A DNA stretch of 64,000 nucleotides, from NCBI GenBank assembly GCA_963697285.1, contig CAVONI010000002.1, positions 496,001-560,000 of the forward strand, given 5' to 3'. The DNA comes from JAEUQQ01 sp963697285 (GTDB lineage: Bacteria; Acidobacteriota; Vicinamibacteria; Vicinamibacterales; JAFNAJ01). Under the pieces are notes generated by a model. It was given only the letters and a program-made list of their open reading frames with translations, was not told the origin of the DNA and did not search any database. Made by a program: the position numbers and the translations under genes. Position 1 is the stretch's first letter. Each line of letters begins with the position of its first letter. This document shows positions 1 to 9,922 of the stretch, one piece after another.

Positions 1-30
1 GCGCGAAACGAACTGCTGCAACAGAATGTG

Positions 31-1343
<1,313 letters not shown>

Positions 1344-1359
<16 letters not shown>

Positions 1360-2970
1360 GCGTCCTCCGTTGCGGGACGACGTCCAGCGTCGAGACCCGT
1401 TGCCATGACCATGGCGTCGGCGTCGATCGGCAGGGTCACGGTGAAGCGTGCCCCGCGCGTCGCCGTGTTGCCGACCAGCAGCGCCCCACCGTGATCGCGG
1501 ACGATTCGGCTCACGATGGCCAGGCCCAGGCCCGTGCCCTGTGCCTTGGTCGTGAAGAATGGCTCGAGTGCTGCCGCCGGGTCCGACACCCCGGGGCCAT
1601 CGTCGGTCACCGAGATCTCGACCACGCCGCGCGCGCGAACGGCGACGACGCCGACGTCGATGACGGCGGGCCCCGTGACGGCTTCCGCGGCATTCGAGAG
1701 CAGGTTCCAGATCACCTGGCGCATCTGGTTGGGATCGGCGCGCAGGAACGGCAGATCGGCGGGACAGGTGACGCGGATCTCGGTTCCCGCGGTGAGTTGC
1801 CCTCCTTCGCGGAACAGCAGGACCGCGTGTTCCACGAGTTCCCTGACGTCGCACGGGATCGGCACGTGCCGCGGCGGTCGCGCGAACGTCAGCACCTCGC
1901 TGACGATCCCGTTGAGGCGGTCCGCCTCCTCGACGACGATGCCGAGCAGGCGGGGATCGCGGAGCGTCGGGCCGATGCTTCAGGAGGCGGATGACGTTCA
2001 CGATGGCACCGAGCGGGTTGCGGATCTCGTGCGCGATGGTCGCGGCCATGCGGCCGAGGTCGGCGAGGCGTTCGGCGCGCGCCATCTGCTCTTCGAGGGC
2101 CTTGCGCGAGGTGACATCCTGCGCGATGCACTGCATGCCGGTGATCGTGCCCGCCTCGTCGCGCAAGGGGACGTTCGTCTGCGAGCACCACGCGACGCGC
2201 GTGCCGTCCCGGTGGACCACGCGGAACTCGACGGCGCGCATGACGTCGCCCCCCAGCATCCGCGGTAGCAGGTCGGCAATCCTGGCGCGGTCGTCGGGAT
2301 GCACGAGCGCCAACACCGGGATGTCGCCGGTGCTGAGCACGTCGGGCCCATACCCGAGCAGCCGATCGAGGGCCGGGTTGGCGTAGACGATCCGGCCGTT
2401 GTGGTCGGTGAGGTAGATCACGTCCTCGGCGTTCTCGACCAGCCCGCGGAAGCGACGTTCCGACGCCTTCAGATCGAGGTAGAGGCGCGCGTTGCCGACG
2501 GCGAGGCCGATCTGGGCCGCCATCGAGGTCAGCAACTGCACTTCCTGCTCGCTGAACTCGCGCTCGTGCCTGGTGTAGACGTTCAGCGTGCCGTACGTCT
2601 TGAAGTTCGATCGGAGCGGCACCGACGCGAACGCACAGAACCCCTCGCTGCGCGCGGCCATCCGGGTCAGGCGCGGATCGTCCTTCAGGTGGCTGACGAC
2701 GATCGGCTCGCCCGTGGCGGCGACGCGTCCTGACAGCCCCTCACCAAGGGGCAGATGGTCGAAGTCGCGCCACGCCGTCTCCGACAGGCCGTGATGCACA
2801 GCCAGCGTGAGCGTACTCTGCGCCTCGTCGAGCAGGTACAGGCCTCCGGCCTCGGTCTCGAGCACCTCGAGCACCTTGGCCAGCGCGTAGTCGAGCATCT
2901 CGTCGAGGCTCGAGAACCGCCCGATGGCGAGCGCCACCGAGTTGATCGCGGCAAGCGGGTTGGCTGGCAT
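1344..2970 (-). pseudogene. GAF-PAS sensor histidine kinase, interrupted by a frameshift
   Basis: The partner kinase of the adjacent NtrC-type regulator. The first frame, from ATG at 2970, encodes a GAF domain (about residues 10-160), a PAS domain (about 170-300) and the HisKA H-box AHEIRNPLGA with phospho-acceptor His314. Near 1974-1981 the frame shifts just after the residues RLLK. The remaining dimerisation helix and the HATPase domain continue in another frame down to 1344, with N box NLLSNAAEA, G1 DDGPGV and G2 GTGLGLAIV. One inserted base or two lost bases would explain it. No slippery run is visible, so an indel or a sequencing error is likelier than programmed frameshifting. The predicted protein is cytoplasmic with no membrane segment. 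Repaired length would be about 540 residues. Confidence 0.75.
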
Positions 2971-2998
2971 CGCAGAATGGCGCGAACGAGGCGCCGAT

Positions 2999-3472
2999 TC
3001 AGAACACGAACAGCCTGATCCACGGCCGGCCGAGGTCACCTGCCATCCAGGGCCACGGGGTACGGAGGACGATGAAGATCAGGGCGAGGCCAAAGAAGAT
3101 CAGCGCGGCCTTGTGCTTGGCGGGGCCGACGCTCTTCTTCACCCGTGCGCGGCCCATGTGTACCAGGCCAAGCGCCAGGATCATCATCGTCACATGCTCG
3201 ACGGCCCAGAACCGCTGCACGGGGTCCCTCATCGCGGCGCCCATGTCGGCCATCGCCGCCTTCGCGATCGGGCTGATCCAGAGATACATCACGAGGCCGA
3301 CGAGGAATTGCACGTTGACCGCGAGGCTGAACCATCGCGACGTGCTGTCGTCCCGGTCGGTCCAGGCGCGCGATGCCGACAGCCCACCGGCAGCGCGAAC
3401 GACGACGGCGAGCCCCGTGAGGACGACGGCCCAGCGCAACAGGTTGTGGATGGCAAGTGTCACTTCGTACAT
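2999..3472 (-). CDS. small four-helix integral membrane protein
   Basis: A 157-residue protein with about four hydrophobic segments (roughly residues 5-27, 49-68, 88-108 and 122-140). Conserved-looking histidines lie near membrane boundaries (HNLLRW at the N terminus, EHVTMM and LVHMGRAR further on). The layout resembles small cytochrome-b-like membrane proteins annotated in Bacteroidota and Acidobacteriota, but I cannot confirm haem binding. The ATG at 3472 is preceded by a GGAG Shine-Dalgarno. It ends 28 bases before the sensor kinase start, so co-transcription with the two-component pair is plausible. Function unknown. Confidence 0.8.
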   Translation of the reverse strand: MYEVTLAIHNLLRWAVVLTGLAVVVRAAGGLSASRAWTDRDDSTSRWFSLAVNVQFLVGLVMYLWISPIAKAAMADMGAAMRDPVQRFWAVEHVTMMILALGLVHMGRARVKKSVGPAKHKAALIFFGLALIFIVLRTPWPWMAGDLGRPWIRLFVF

Positions 3473-3483
3473 CGGATTCTCCG

Positions 3484-3735
3484 GAAGTCACGGGCTGCAC
3501 CAGGGTGCAACCCCGCATCGTCAATGTGCCGCGCCAGGGTTCACCCCTGCATCGCCAACGGGCCGCACGGCATCGTCAACGGGCCGCACTGGGGTGCGGC
3601 CCCTACACCTCATGGCGCCATTGCACCACTGGGGTGCGGCCCCTACATCTTCCACATGTTCCGCGTGGTGTGGCACCAACACGTTTCATCTGCCGGGTGT
3701 GGGGGCCGCACCCCAGTGCGGCCCGGGCATCCCTA
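3484..3735. repeat. GC-rich palindromic repeat array 1
   Basis: Intergenic stretch with at least three copies of a palindromic unit in which GGGCCGCAC pairs with GTGCGGCCC. Copies lie near 3581-3607, 3624-3648 and 3700-3726, with degenerate flanking copies such as GGGCCGCACGGCATCGTCAA. The TAG stop of the minus-strand M20 peptidase (3733-3735) is the first triplet of the inverted TAGGG unit. Related arrays occur near 9.8, 15.5 and 29.4 kb. No coding sequence is recognisable here. Confidence 0.8.
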
Positions 3736-5253
3736 CATCGTCAGGACCGCGGCGATCGTCGTGATCCCGCGGAAGAAGTGCCCGAGCCGCAGGTTCTCGT
3801 TCTCGCCGTGCTGATTGTTGTCGAAGTTCACGAGCGGCAACGAGATCGCCGGCACGGCGAGCGCCTCGATGAACGGCGCGATGGGCACCGTGCCCCCGCT
3901 CGTCCTGATGCGCACGGGCGCCTCACCGAAGACTCGCGTCAGCGCCTCGCTCAGCCGCACCGAGATGGGCAGGAGCGGCGAGGTGCGATAGGCCTGCGAC
4001 CCGCCATCGCTCAGTGTCAGCTTCGCGATCTTCGCGTAGCGCGTCCGCATCGCATCGTCGGGATCGGCCGAAACGATGAAGTACCCCTGCTTCGTGATGT
4101 GCGCCTTGACCTTCTCGATCATGGCCACCAACGAAGTTTCCTTCACCAGCCGGATGTCGATGTCGGCGGTCGCCACCTCGGGCACGATGGTGCGCGCGTT
4201 GGTGCCGACGAACCCGCTCGACAGCCCTCGCACGTTGAACGAGGGCAGTTGCAGCGCCTCCTGCAGCGAACGCTCGGGGTTCTCGCTCGATGCAATCCCG
4301 AAGAAGGCCTTGAGGCGCTCCTCGTCGTCGGGGACGGCGTCGATCATCGCCTGTTCGTCGGGGGTGAGGGCCGTGATGCCGCTGTAGAAGCCATCGACGG
4401 TCACGCGGCCGCGATCGTCCTTGAACGTTGCCAGCAACTGTGCAAGGCGCATTGCAGGATTCGGCGCCCAGTTTCCGTAGTGGCCGCTGTGCAGGGCCAT
4501 CTTCGGACCGTACACGGTCAACTGGAAGGTGACGATGCCGCGCGCCCCGAACACGAGCGTCGGCTTCTCGCTGGGATGAACGGGGCCGTCGAGGATGAGC
4601 ATCGCATCGGCCTTGAGTTTCTCGCGGTATCGGCTGATGGCCGGCACGAGGCTCGGCGAGCCGGCCTCTTCCTCACCGTCGAGAATGACGCGGATGTTCG
4701 AAGTCAAAGCGATCTTGCCGGCCTCGAGGGCGTCGAGCGCGGCGCAGAGCGCCACGATGGGCGACTTGTCGTCGGAAGCCGACCGGGCATAGATGCGCCA
4801 GTCGGGATCGAATCGCCCGTTGGCGGGCAACTGGCGATCGGTGCCGCCGTCCTCCGTCCGCCCGGTGCGGAGGGTGGGCGTCCAGGGCGTCGCCTGCTTC
4901 CAGGCCGCCGGGTTGGTCGGCTGCCCGTCGTAGTGCGCGTAGAACAACAGGGTGCGCGTCGCGCCCGGCACGTCGAGGGCGCCGTAGACGAGCGGGTTGC
5001 CGGTGGTCTCGAGGAGTTCGCTGCGGAGGCCCCGCCTTGCCAGCATCCCGGCCAGCATGGTCGCGTTGCGGCGGATGTTGTCGCGGTCGGACGCGACGTT
5101 GGGAACTGCCAGCACATCGATGAGTTCGCCGACGATGGGGCCCTGGTGCTCGGCGACGTAGGCGTCAATCTGGGTCTTCAGGCCGGCTGGCTGAGCCAGC
5201 GCGACAGCGCACGACCCGGCCAGCACCCCCGCCGCAATCAACAGTGTCCGCAC
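3733..5253 (-). CDS. exported M20-family metallopeptidase (dipeptidase type)
   Basis: A 506-residue zinc peptidase of the M20/M25/M40 clan with a signal peptide (residues 1-20, cleavage after AVALA). First metal ligand motif AHYDGQP has His107 and Asp109. Asp161/162 lies in the SDDKSP motif, and the catalytic/metal glutamates 194-196 lie in DGEEEAGSP. The insert between residues 110 and 160 and the overall length resemble the larger dipeptidase subgroup. It probably trims peptides in the periplasm. The start is GTG at 5253, only seven bases below a TATAAT box, so the message may be leaderless. The gene is monocistronic, and its TAG stop falls in the palindromic repeat unit of the downstream array. 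Confidence 0.9.
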   Translation of the reverse strand: MRTLLIAAGVLAGSCAVALAQPAGLKTQIDAYVAEHQGPIVGELIDVLAVPNVASDRDNIRRNATMLAGMLARRGLRSELLETTGNPLVYGALDVPGATRTLLFYAHYDGQPTNPAAWKQATPWTPTLRTGRTEDGGTDRQLPANGRFDPDWRIYARSASDDKSPIVALCAALDALEAGKIALTSNIRVILDGEEEAGSPSLVPAISRYREKLKADAMLILDGPVHPSEKPTLVFGARGIVTFQLTVYGPKMALHSGHYGNWAPNPAMRLAQLLATFKDDRGRVTVDGFYSGITALTPDEQAMIDAVPDDEERLKAFFGIASSENPERSLQEALQLPSFNVRGLSSGFVGTNARTIVPEVATADIDIRLVKETSLVAMIEKVKAHITKQGYFIVSADPDDAMRTRYAKIAKLTLSDGGSQAYRTSPLLPISVRLSEALTRVFGEAPVRIRTSGGTVPIAPFIEALAVPAISLPLVNFDNNQHGENENLRLGHFFRGITTIAAVLTM

Positions 5254-5259
5254 CCGCGG

Positions 5260-5287
5260 ATTATAGCGATCGCGGAATCCCTGCCAG
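5260..5287 (-). promoter_or_regulatory. probable sigma-70 promoter of the M20 peptidase
   Basis: On the minus strand, a -10 box TATAAT (5260-5265) follows a -35-like CTGGCA (5282-5287) with a 16-base spacer. The predicted start site coincides with the GTG initiation codon at 5253, giving a leaderless or nearly leaderless transcript. Confidence 0.55.
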
Positions 5288-5580
5288 AGCTGAATGTTGA
5301 AGGGATGGCATGGATGCGGTTAAACGGATGAGGGCGCCATCCTTGCGGACAGCGCCCCCTTCTCGGCCACCGGACCGGCTCCCCAGCACTCACGGCTCCC
5401 TGCCGTAATACAGCCCGGCGACGCACTGGGTGCAGCAAGGGGTGTGCCGGGCTTTCGAACAGCGCTCTCGCGCGAAACGCCAGTGATTTCGCCCATCGTG
5501 GCTGGGACTGTGCCGTCGCTCCGCCGTGCAGGAATTACACTTCCGAATCCGGATTGCATGGTCGTTCGACGCACGTGGCG
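5288..5580. other. intergenic region, no gene recognised
   Basis: Between the promoter of the M20 gene and the end of the DGQHR gene. Short open frames exist on both strands, but none has a plausible start signal or protein-like composition. I see no terminator, tRNA or repeat. Confidence 0.5.
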
Positions 5581-6714
5581 TCACACACCCTCCGGATACT
5601 GCAGCGCCAGGCGCAGTTCCCTGGCCAACTGGTCGATCGACAGGCCCCGTTGCTTCCACGCGCCTTCGGTTTCGAACCGCATGTCGCCAATCCTTCGTCC
5701 CCAGGGGGCGATGACCCGGCCGATCATCCTGAAGTCGGTGCGCTCGGCCCGCTCCTGGTCGAGGCGCTTCACCACGTCGGGCGCGACTCGGATGAATGCA
5801 CGAAGGGCGGGGGCCGTCCGGATCGCGTACTTTCTGCCGTTCCAGGCTGGCGCGAACAGCGTCGAGATCTGCTTGAAGTAGTTGACGAAGAAGCGTTTCG
5901 ACTCCTCGCGGAACTCGTCGCCCTTGCTCCCGGCCCCGAAGGCACCGTTCGACAGCAGGGCCTTGAACTCCTGGGCGAGGGGGGCCTGGGCCACCTTCCC
6001 CTTGCCCACCCCGAGCAGCTTGATCTCGCCCGCCAGGGGCGAGTCGTCGCGGTCGTTCAACGCGCGGACGATGTCGTGCGCCGCGGCAAGGTTGGCGTCA
6101 GCGTAGAGTTGCCGCCCCGACAGCGACACGAGGTGCGAGGGGTTCAGCCGCGTGTGCTTCGCGTTGATCGTCACGAACATCTGGACCACGTGATCTTCGG
6201 GGAGCCGGTCGAAGATGACGGCCGGCACCGTGAACTCCTCCTGGCCGAACTGCTCGAGGTCGTGGTGCAGCGCCAGCAGGCGATGCTGCCCGTCGATGGC
6301 GCGCAGGATACCCTCGCGCTCCGGCACCTTCAACGTGCCGAGATTGCTGCCCTCTTCGACGGGATCGAAGCGCAACGTCTCGTCGCTCGAGATGATGACC
6401 GCGCCGGGGATGGACGGGAGGTTCCGCGCGGCTCGGCACTGTTCGTAGTACTGGACGAGCTCGTCGATCTTCTTCCGGATGATCTGGCGCTGGTAGGCGC
6501 GGTCGCTCCCGCCGATCCGCCGCTCGAGCAGATCCCAGTTCACCTTCGAGCGCGTGGGCCCCTGACCCTTGCGCCCGCGCACCGGTGGGTGTCTCTGCTC
6601 GCCATAGCTGAGCACTTCGAACCTGACGAGTCGGCTCACGTCACGGGCGGTCAGTGACGCCTGATAGAACGACACCCCGAACTGCTGCATGCGAATCGCG
6701 GCAACGTGAATCAT
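5581..6714 (-). CDS. solitary DGQHR-domain protein (DndB-like)
   Basis: A 377-residue soluble protein with the diagnostic DGQHR motif at residues 141-145 (context RAIDGQHRLLAL) and the accompanying FVTINAKHTRL segment at 180-190. Both are hallmarks of the DGQHR/DndB superfamily, which has a ParB-like core. DndB itself regulates DNA phosphorothioation. Other members occur in defence or nucleic-acid modification loci, and many stand alone with unknown roles. Here no dnd, restriction or helicase gene is nearby; the neighbours are peptidases. No signal peptide or membrane helix is seen. The ATG at 6714 has a GAGG stretch upstream, and a TATCAT box lies at 6752-6757. The family assignment is confident; the biological role is not known. 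Confidence 0.8.
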   Translation of the reverse strand: MIHVAAIRMQQFGVSFYQASLTARDVSRLVRFEVLSYGEQRHPPVRGRKGQGPTRSKVNWDLLERRIGGSDRAYQRQIIRKKIDELVQYYEQCRAARNLPSIPGAVIISSDETLRFDPVEEGSNLGTLKVPEREGILRAIDGQHRLLALHHDLEQFGQEEFTVPAVIFDRLPEDHVVQMFVTINAKHTRLNPSHLVSLSGRQLYADANLAAAHDIVRALNDRDDSPLAGEIKLLGVGKGKVAQAPLAQEFKALLSNGAFGAGSKGDEFREESKRFFVNYFKQISTLFAPAWNGRKYAIRTAPALRAFIRVAPDVVKRLDQERAERTDFRMIGRVIAPWGRRIGDMRFETEGAWKQRGLSIDQLARELRLALQYPEGV

Positions 6715-6867
6715 CAGCGGCCTCAGCGAGAGTTCATCCGTCTGGGCGCGAATGATAGATCGGGCCGCGGGCCGGGGGCTACGGGCCGTGACTCACACGT
6801 GGCGGGCGACGGGCCGTCGCCTCGTCGGGATGAGAATCAGTCCGGGAGTCATTTCGCGGGGCGGTCC

Positions 6868-6896
6868 TTGACTTCACCCACCCGCTCGGGTAGAAG
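6868..6896 (+). promoter_or_regulatory. probable promoter of the M14 gene
   Basis: TTGACT (6868-6873) and TAGAAG (6891-6896) are separated by 17 bases. A Shine-Dalgarno AGGAGA at 6934-6939 precedes the ATG at 6947. The -10 box is weak. Confidence 0.45.
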
Positions 6897-6946
6897 CCAG
6901 AGGCTTCGCCCTGTCGTCATCAGGGTCCCTGCCAGGAGACCGCGCA

Positions 6947-9757
6947 ATGTCCTACCGCGTCGTGACGCGCCGATTGGTCGTTCCCTTCATCGCCGCGTGG
7001 CTCGTGACCGGCGTCGTCGCGCTTCCCGCGCAGGAACCGGCCCCCCAACGATCCGATCCCGAGTTCGCGAAGCTCGTGCGCGAGTGGACGACGGGGCCGG
7101 AGTTCATCAGCCCGCTGGTCGATCACCTGCCGCTGGCCGATGGCCTCCCGACGCCAAAGGACGTGCTCGGTTACCACATCGGGCAGCCGAAGACCCTCAC
7201 GCGAACAGCCGACGCCATCCGGTACTACCGCGCCCTCGAGGCGAAATCGCCACGGGTGAAGGTCATGACGATCGGGAAGACCGACGAGGGCCGCGAGATG
7301 GTCGTGGTGTTCGTGTCGAGCGACGAGAACATCAGGCGTCTCGACGAGTTCCGGGGATACCTGTCGAAGATTGCCGACCCGCGGGGAACCGCCGAGGCCG
7401 AGATGAAAGCGGTGATCGCGAAGGCGAAGCCGATCTACCACTTCTCGGCGGGCCTCCACTCGGCCGAAACGGGCCCTCCCGAGATGGTGATCGAGCTCGC
7501 CTATCGCCTCGCCGCGGGAGAGTCAGACCTGATCCGCAAGATCCGCGAGAACGTCATCGTCTCGATCACACCTGCGGCCGATCCCGACGGTCGCGATCGT
7601 TATGTGGATTGGTACTACCGCCACCTGATCGACATCGACAACGAGCGCGATCGCCTGTCGGGTCCTCCCTACTGGGGCAAGTACATCTACCACGACAACA
7701 ACCGCGACATTAACTACTCGCAGTTGTCGATGAAGAACGCGCTCGACTGGTACCTGTCGTGGCATCCGCCGATCTGGCACGACCTGCACGAATCGGTGCC
7801 CTTCCTGTACACCTTCAGCGGCCAGGCACCCCAGAACCCGACGCTCGATCCGATCATCTACGGCGAGCTGCCGTGGTTTGCGAACTTCGAGATGGCGCAG
7901 ATGACGAAGTACGGGATGCCCGGCGTGTGGACGCACGGCTTCGTCGACATGTGGTCGCCAGGCTACCTCGCGTTCGCGGCGTCGAACCACAACGGGCTCA
8001 TCCGGATGTACGAGACGTTCGGCAACGGCGGCGCGACGACGATGAAGCGACAGGTGGTCAACCCCGACTTCCCGGGCGGAACGAACCAGGCCACGCGCGA
8101 GTGGTATCGGCCGCTGCCGCCCTACAAGGAAGTCGTCTGGTCGATGCGCAACAACACGAACTACATGGAGACGGGGGTCCTCTCCGCGCTCCAGCTGGCG
8201 TCCTCGTTTCCGCAGGTCATCCTCGAGAACTACTACCAGAAGACGATCAACTCCATCGCCTCGGGTGAGAAGGACGCGCCGCACGGGTTCATCATCCCCG
8301 CTGGCCAGAAGGATCGGACGCGCGTCGGACTCCTCGTGAATCTGCTCCGGGTGCAGGGAATCGAGGTGGGGCAAGTCCCGGAGGAACTGAAACTCTCCGA
8401 CGGCACCTACCCTGCCGGGTCCTATGTCATCAAGCGCAACCAGCCGTACGGCCGGCTCGCGAAGATCCTGCTCGAGAAGCAGGACTTTCCCGATCCGAAC
8501 CTGCGTACCTACGACGACACCGGCTGGACGATGGGCCTGATGCTGCACGCCGACGTGAAGGCCACGGCCGACAAGGCCGTGCTCGCGGCCGAGACGAATG
8601 CCGTCGACAAGGTGACGCTGGCGGGCACCGTCACGACGACGGGCAGGGCCGCGGCCTACGTGGTGCCGAACACGGGTTCGAACTCGATGGTGACGCTCCG
8701 GTTCCGCCTCAAGGACTTCACCGTCAAGGCGAACGACGTGGCGTTCACCGTCGGCGATCGCGAGATCCCGGCGGGGTCGTTCATCATCCCGGCGACGCAG
8801 CCGGCCAAACCACCGACGAAGATGGCGATGGATGGCACACCCGGCTTGACCAGGGCGATCGAGACGCTCGGGCTCGATGCGATCGGCGTGGACACCATAC
8901 CGACGGTCGCGATGCACGACGTCGATCCGCCTCGCCTGGCCATCTACACGACCTGGGGCAACACACAGGAGGTCGGATGGGTACGCCACGCCTTCGATCA
9001 GTTCGAGCTGCCCTTCGACCTGATCTACAAGGAACGCGTGCGGACGGGCAACCTTCGCGCGAACTACGACGTCATCGTCATCCCCAACCAGGGCCGCAGC
9101 GGCAAGGCCCTCGTGTACGACATCGAGTCGAAGGGCAAGCCGCTGGCATACAAGAAGGACCCGAAGTATCCGACGCTGGGCATGTACGGCGAGTCAGATG
9201 ACATCTCGGGTGGGATGGGGCTCGAAGGAGTGGTCGAACTCCAGAAGTTCGTGAACGACGGCGGCGTGCTCATGACGCTCGCGGGCGCCAGTTACATGCC
9301 GGCGGAGTTCGGCCTCACGCGCAGCGTGAACGCATCACGTCCGTCGCCCCAGTTCTACGCCCCCGGCCCGATCATCGAGGCCGAGATCGTGAACACGGCG
9401 CATCCGATCTTCTACGGCTACACGTCGAAGAAGGTCAGCGTGCGCTACGGGAACGGTCCGCTCCTGCAGGTGCCGACGGTTGACAACGAGCAGGTGCTGA
9501 TGCGGTATCCGGGTGGCGATGCCGGCGTGATGAGCGGCCTGTTGAAGGGTGCCACCGAACTTCGGAACCGCCCGGCGATCGTGGACGTGCCGTCGGGCAA
9601 GGGCCGCATCGTGCTGTTCGCCGGCAACCCCTGTTACCGCTGGCAGAACCACGGCGAGTTCGGGATGCTGTTCAACGCCGTCCTCCACTGGAACGACAGG
9701 CCGGCCGCAAGCGAGAAGAAGCCCGCGCCGACTGCCCCTTCCGCCGGAGAGATGTAG
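6947..9757 (+). CDS. exported M14-family zinc carboxypeptidase with C-terminal GATase1-like domain
   Basis: A 936-residue secreted metallopeptidase. The signal peptide covers about residues 1-28 (ending VALPAQ). The M14 domain (about 60-330) has zinc ligands His171 and Glu174 (LHSAETG), a PDGRDRY segment, and the third ligand His281 in DLHES. After a beta-rich linker, a class-I glutamine-amidotransferase-like fold appears near residues 665-800 (YDVIVIPNQ and FVNDGGVLMTLAG), with no evident catalytic Cys. This M14 plus GATase-like layout is common in Acidobacteriota, and the second M14 protein in this window shares it. Likely role: periplasmic or extracellular peptide degradation. Start ATG 6947 is supported by AGGAGA eight bases upstream. 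The TAG stop is the first triplet of a downstream palindromic repeat. Confidence 0.92.
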   Translation: MSYRVVTRRLVVPFIAAWLVTGVVALPAQEPAPQRSDPEFAKLVREWTTGPEFISPLVDHLPLADGLPTPKDVLGYHIGQPKTLTRTADAIRYYRALEAKSPRVKVMTIGKTDEGREMVVVFVSSDENIRRLDEFRGYLSKIADPRGTAEAEMKAVIAKAKPIYHFSAGLHSAETGPPEMVIELAYRLAAGESDLIRKIRENVIVSITPAADPDGRDRYVDWYYRHLIDIDNERDRLSGPPYWGKYIYHDNNRDINYSQLSMKNALDWYLSWHPPIWHDLHESVPFLYTFSGQAPQNPTLDPIIYGELPWFANFEMAQMTKYGMPGVWTHGFVDMWSPGYLAFAASNHNGLIRMYETFGNGGATTMKRQVVNPDFPGGTNQATREWYRPLPPYKEVVWSMRNNTNYMETGVLSALQLASSFPQVILENYYQKTINSIASGEKDAPHGFIIPAGQKDRTRVGLLVNLLRVQGIEVGQVPEELKLSDGTYPAGSYVIKRNQPYGRLAKILLEKQDFPDPNLRTYDDTGWTMGLMLHADVKATADKAVLAAETNAVDKVTLAGTVTTTGRAAAYVVPNTGSNSMVTLRFRLKDFTVKANDVAFTVGDREIPAGSFIIPATQPAKPPTKMAMDGTPGLTRAIETLGLDAIGVDTIPTVAMHDVDPPRLAIYTTWGNTQEVGWVRHAFDQFELPFDLIYKERVRTGNLRANYDVIVIPNQGRSGKALVYDIESKGKPLAYKKDPKYPTLGMYGESDDISGGMGLEGVVELQKFVNDGGVLMTLAGASYMPAEFGLTRSVNASRPSPQFYAPGPIIEAEIVNTAHPIFYGYTSKKVSVRYGNGPLLQVPTVDNEQVLMRYPGGDAGVMSGLLKGATELRNRPAIVDVPSGKGRIVLFAGNPCYRWQNHGEFGMLFNAVLHWNDRPAASEKKPAPTAPSAGEM

Positions 9758-9873
9758 GGGCCGCACCCCTGCCAGGGGAAGGTGTAGGGGCCGCACCCCT
9801 GTGCGGCCCGCCAGGGAACGCGCAGGGGCCGCACCCGGCCTGCCCTGAGCCTGTCGAAGGGTGCGGCCCGTCG
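9755..9873. repeat. GC-rich palindromic repeat array 2
   Basis: Tandem copies of TAGGGGCCGCACCCC, some closed by GTGCGGCCC, start exactly at the stop codon of the M14 gene (9755-9757) and recur at about 9787 and 9826. The last unit is interrupted by CTGAGCCTGTCGAAGG, part of a short palindromic element widespread in bacterial genomes. The array fills the gap to the S9 peptidase gene. Confidence 0.8.
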
Positions 9874-9922
9874 AACACGTATGCGATGCACGGCAAGGCC
9901 GTGCCCCGCCGGAGTCATCGTC

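Noticed and set aside
3457..5331. Long plus-strand open frame across the M20 gene
   Set aside because: Composition is typical of an antisense shadow; M20 motifs are on the minus strand.
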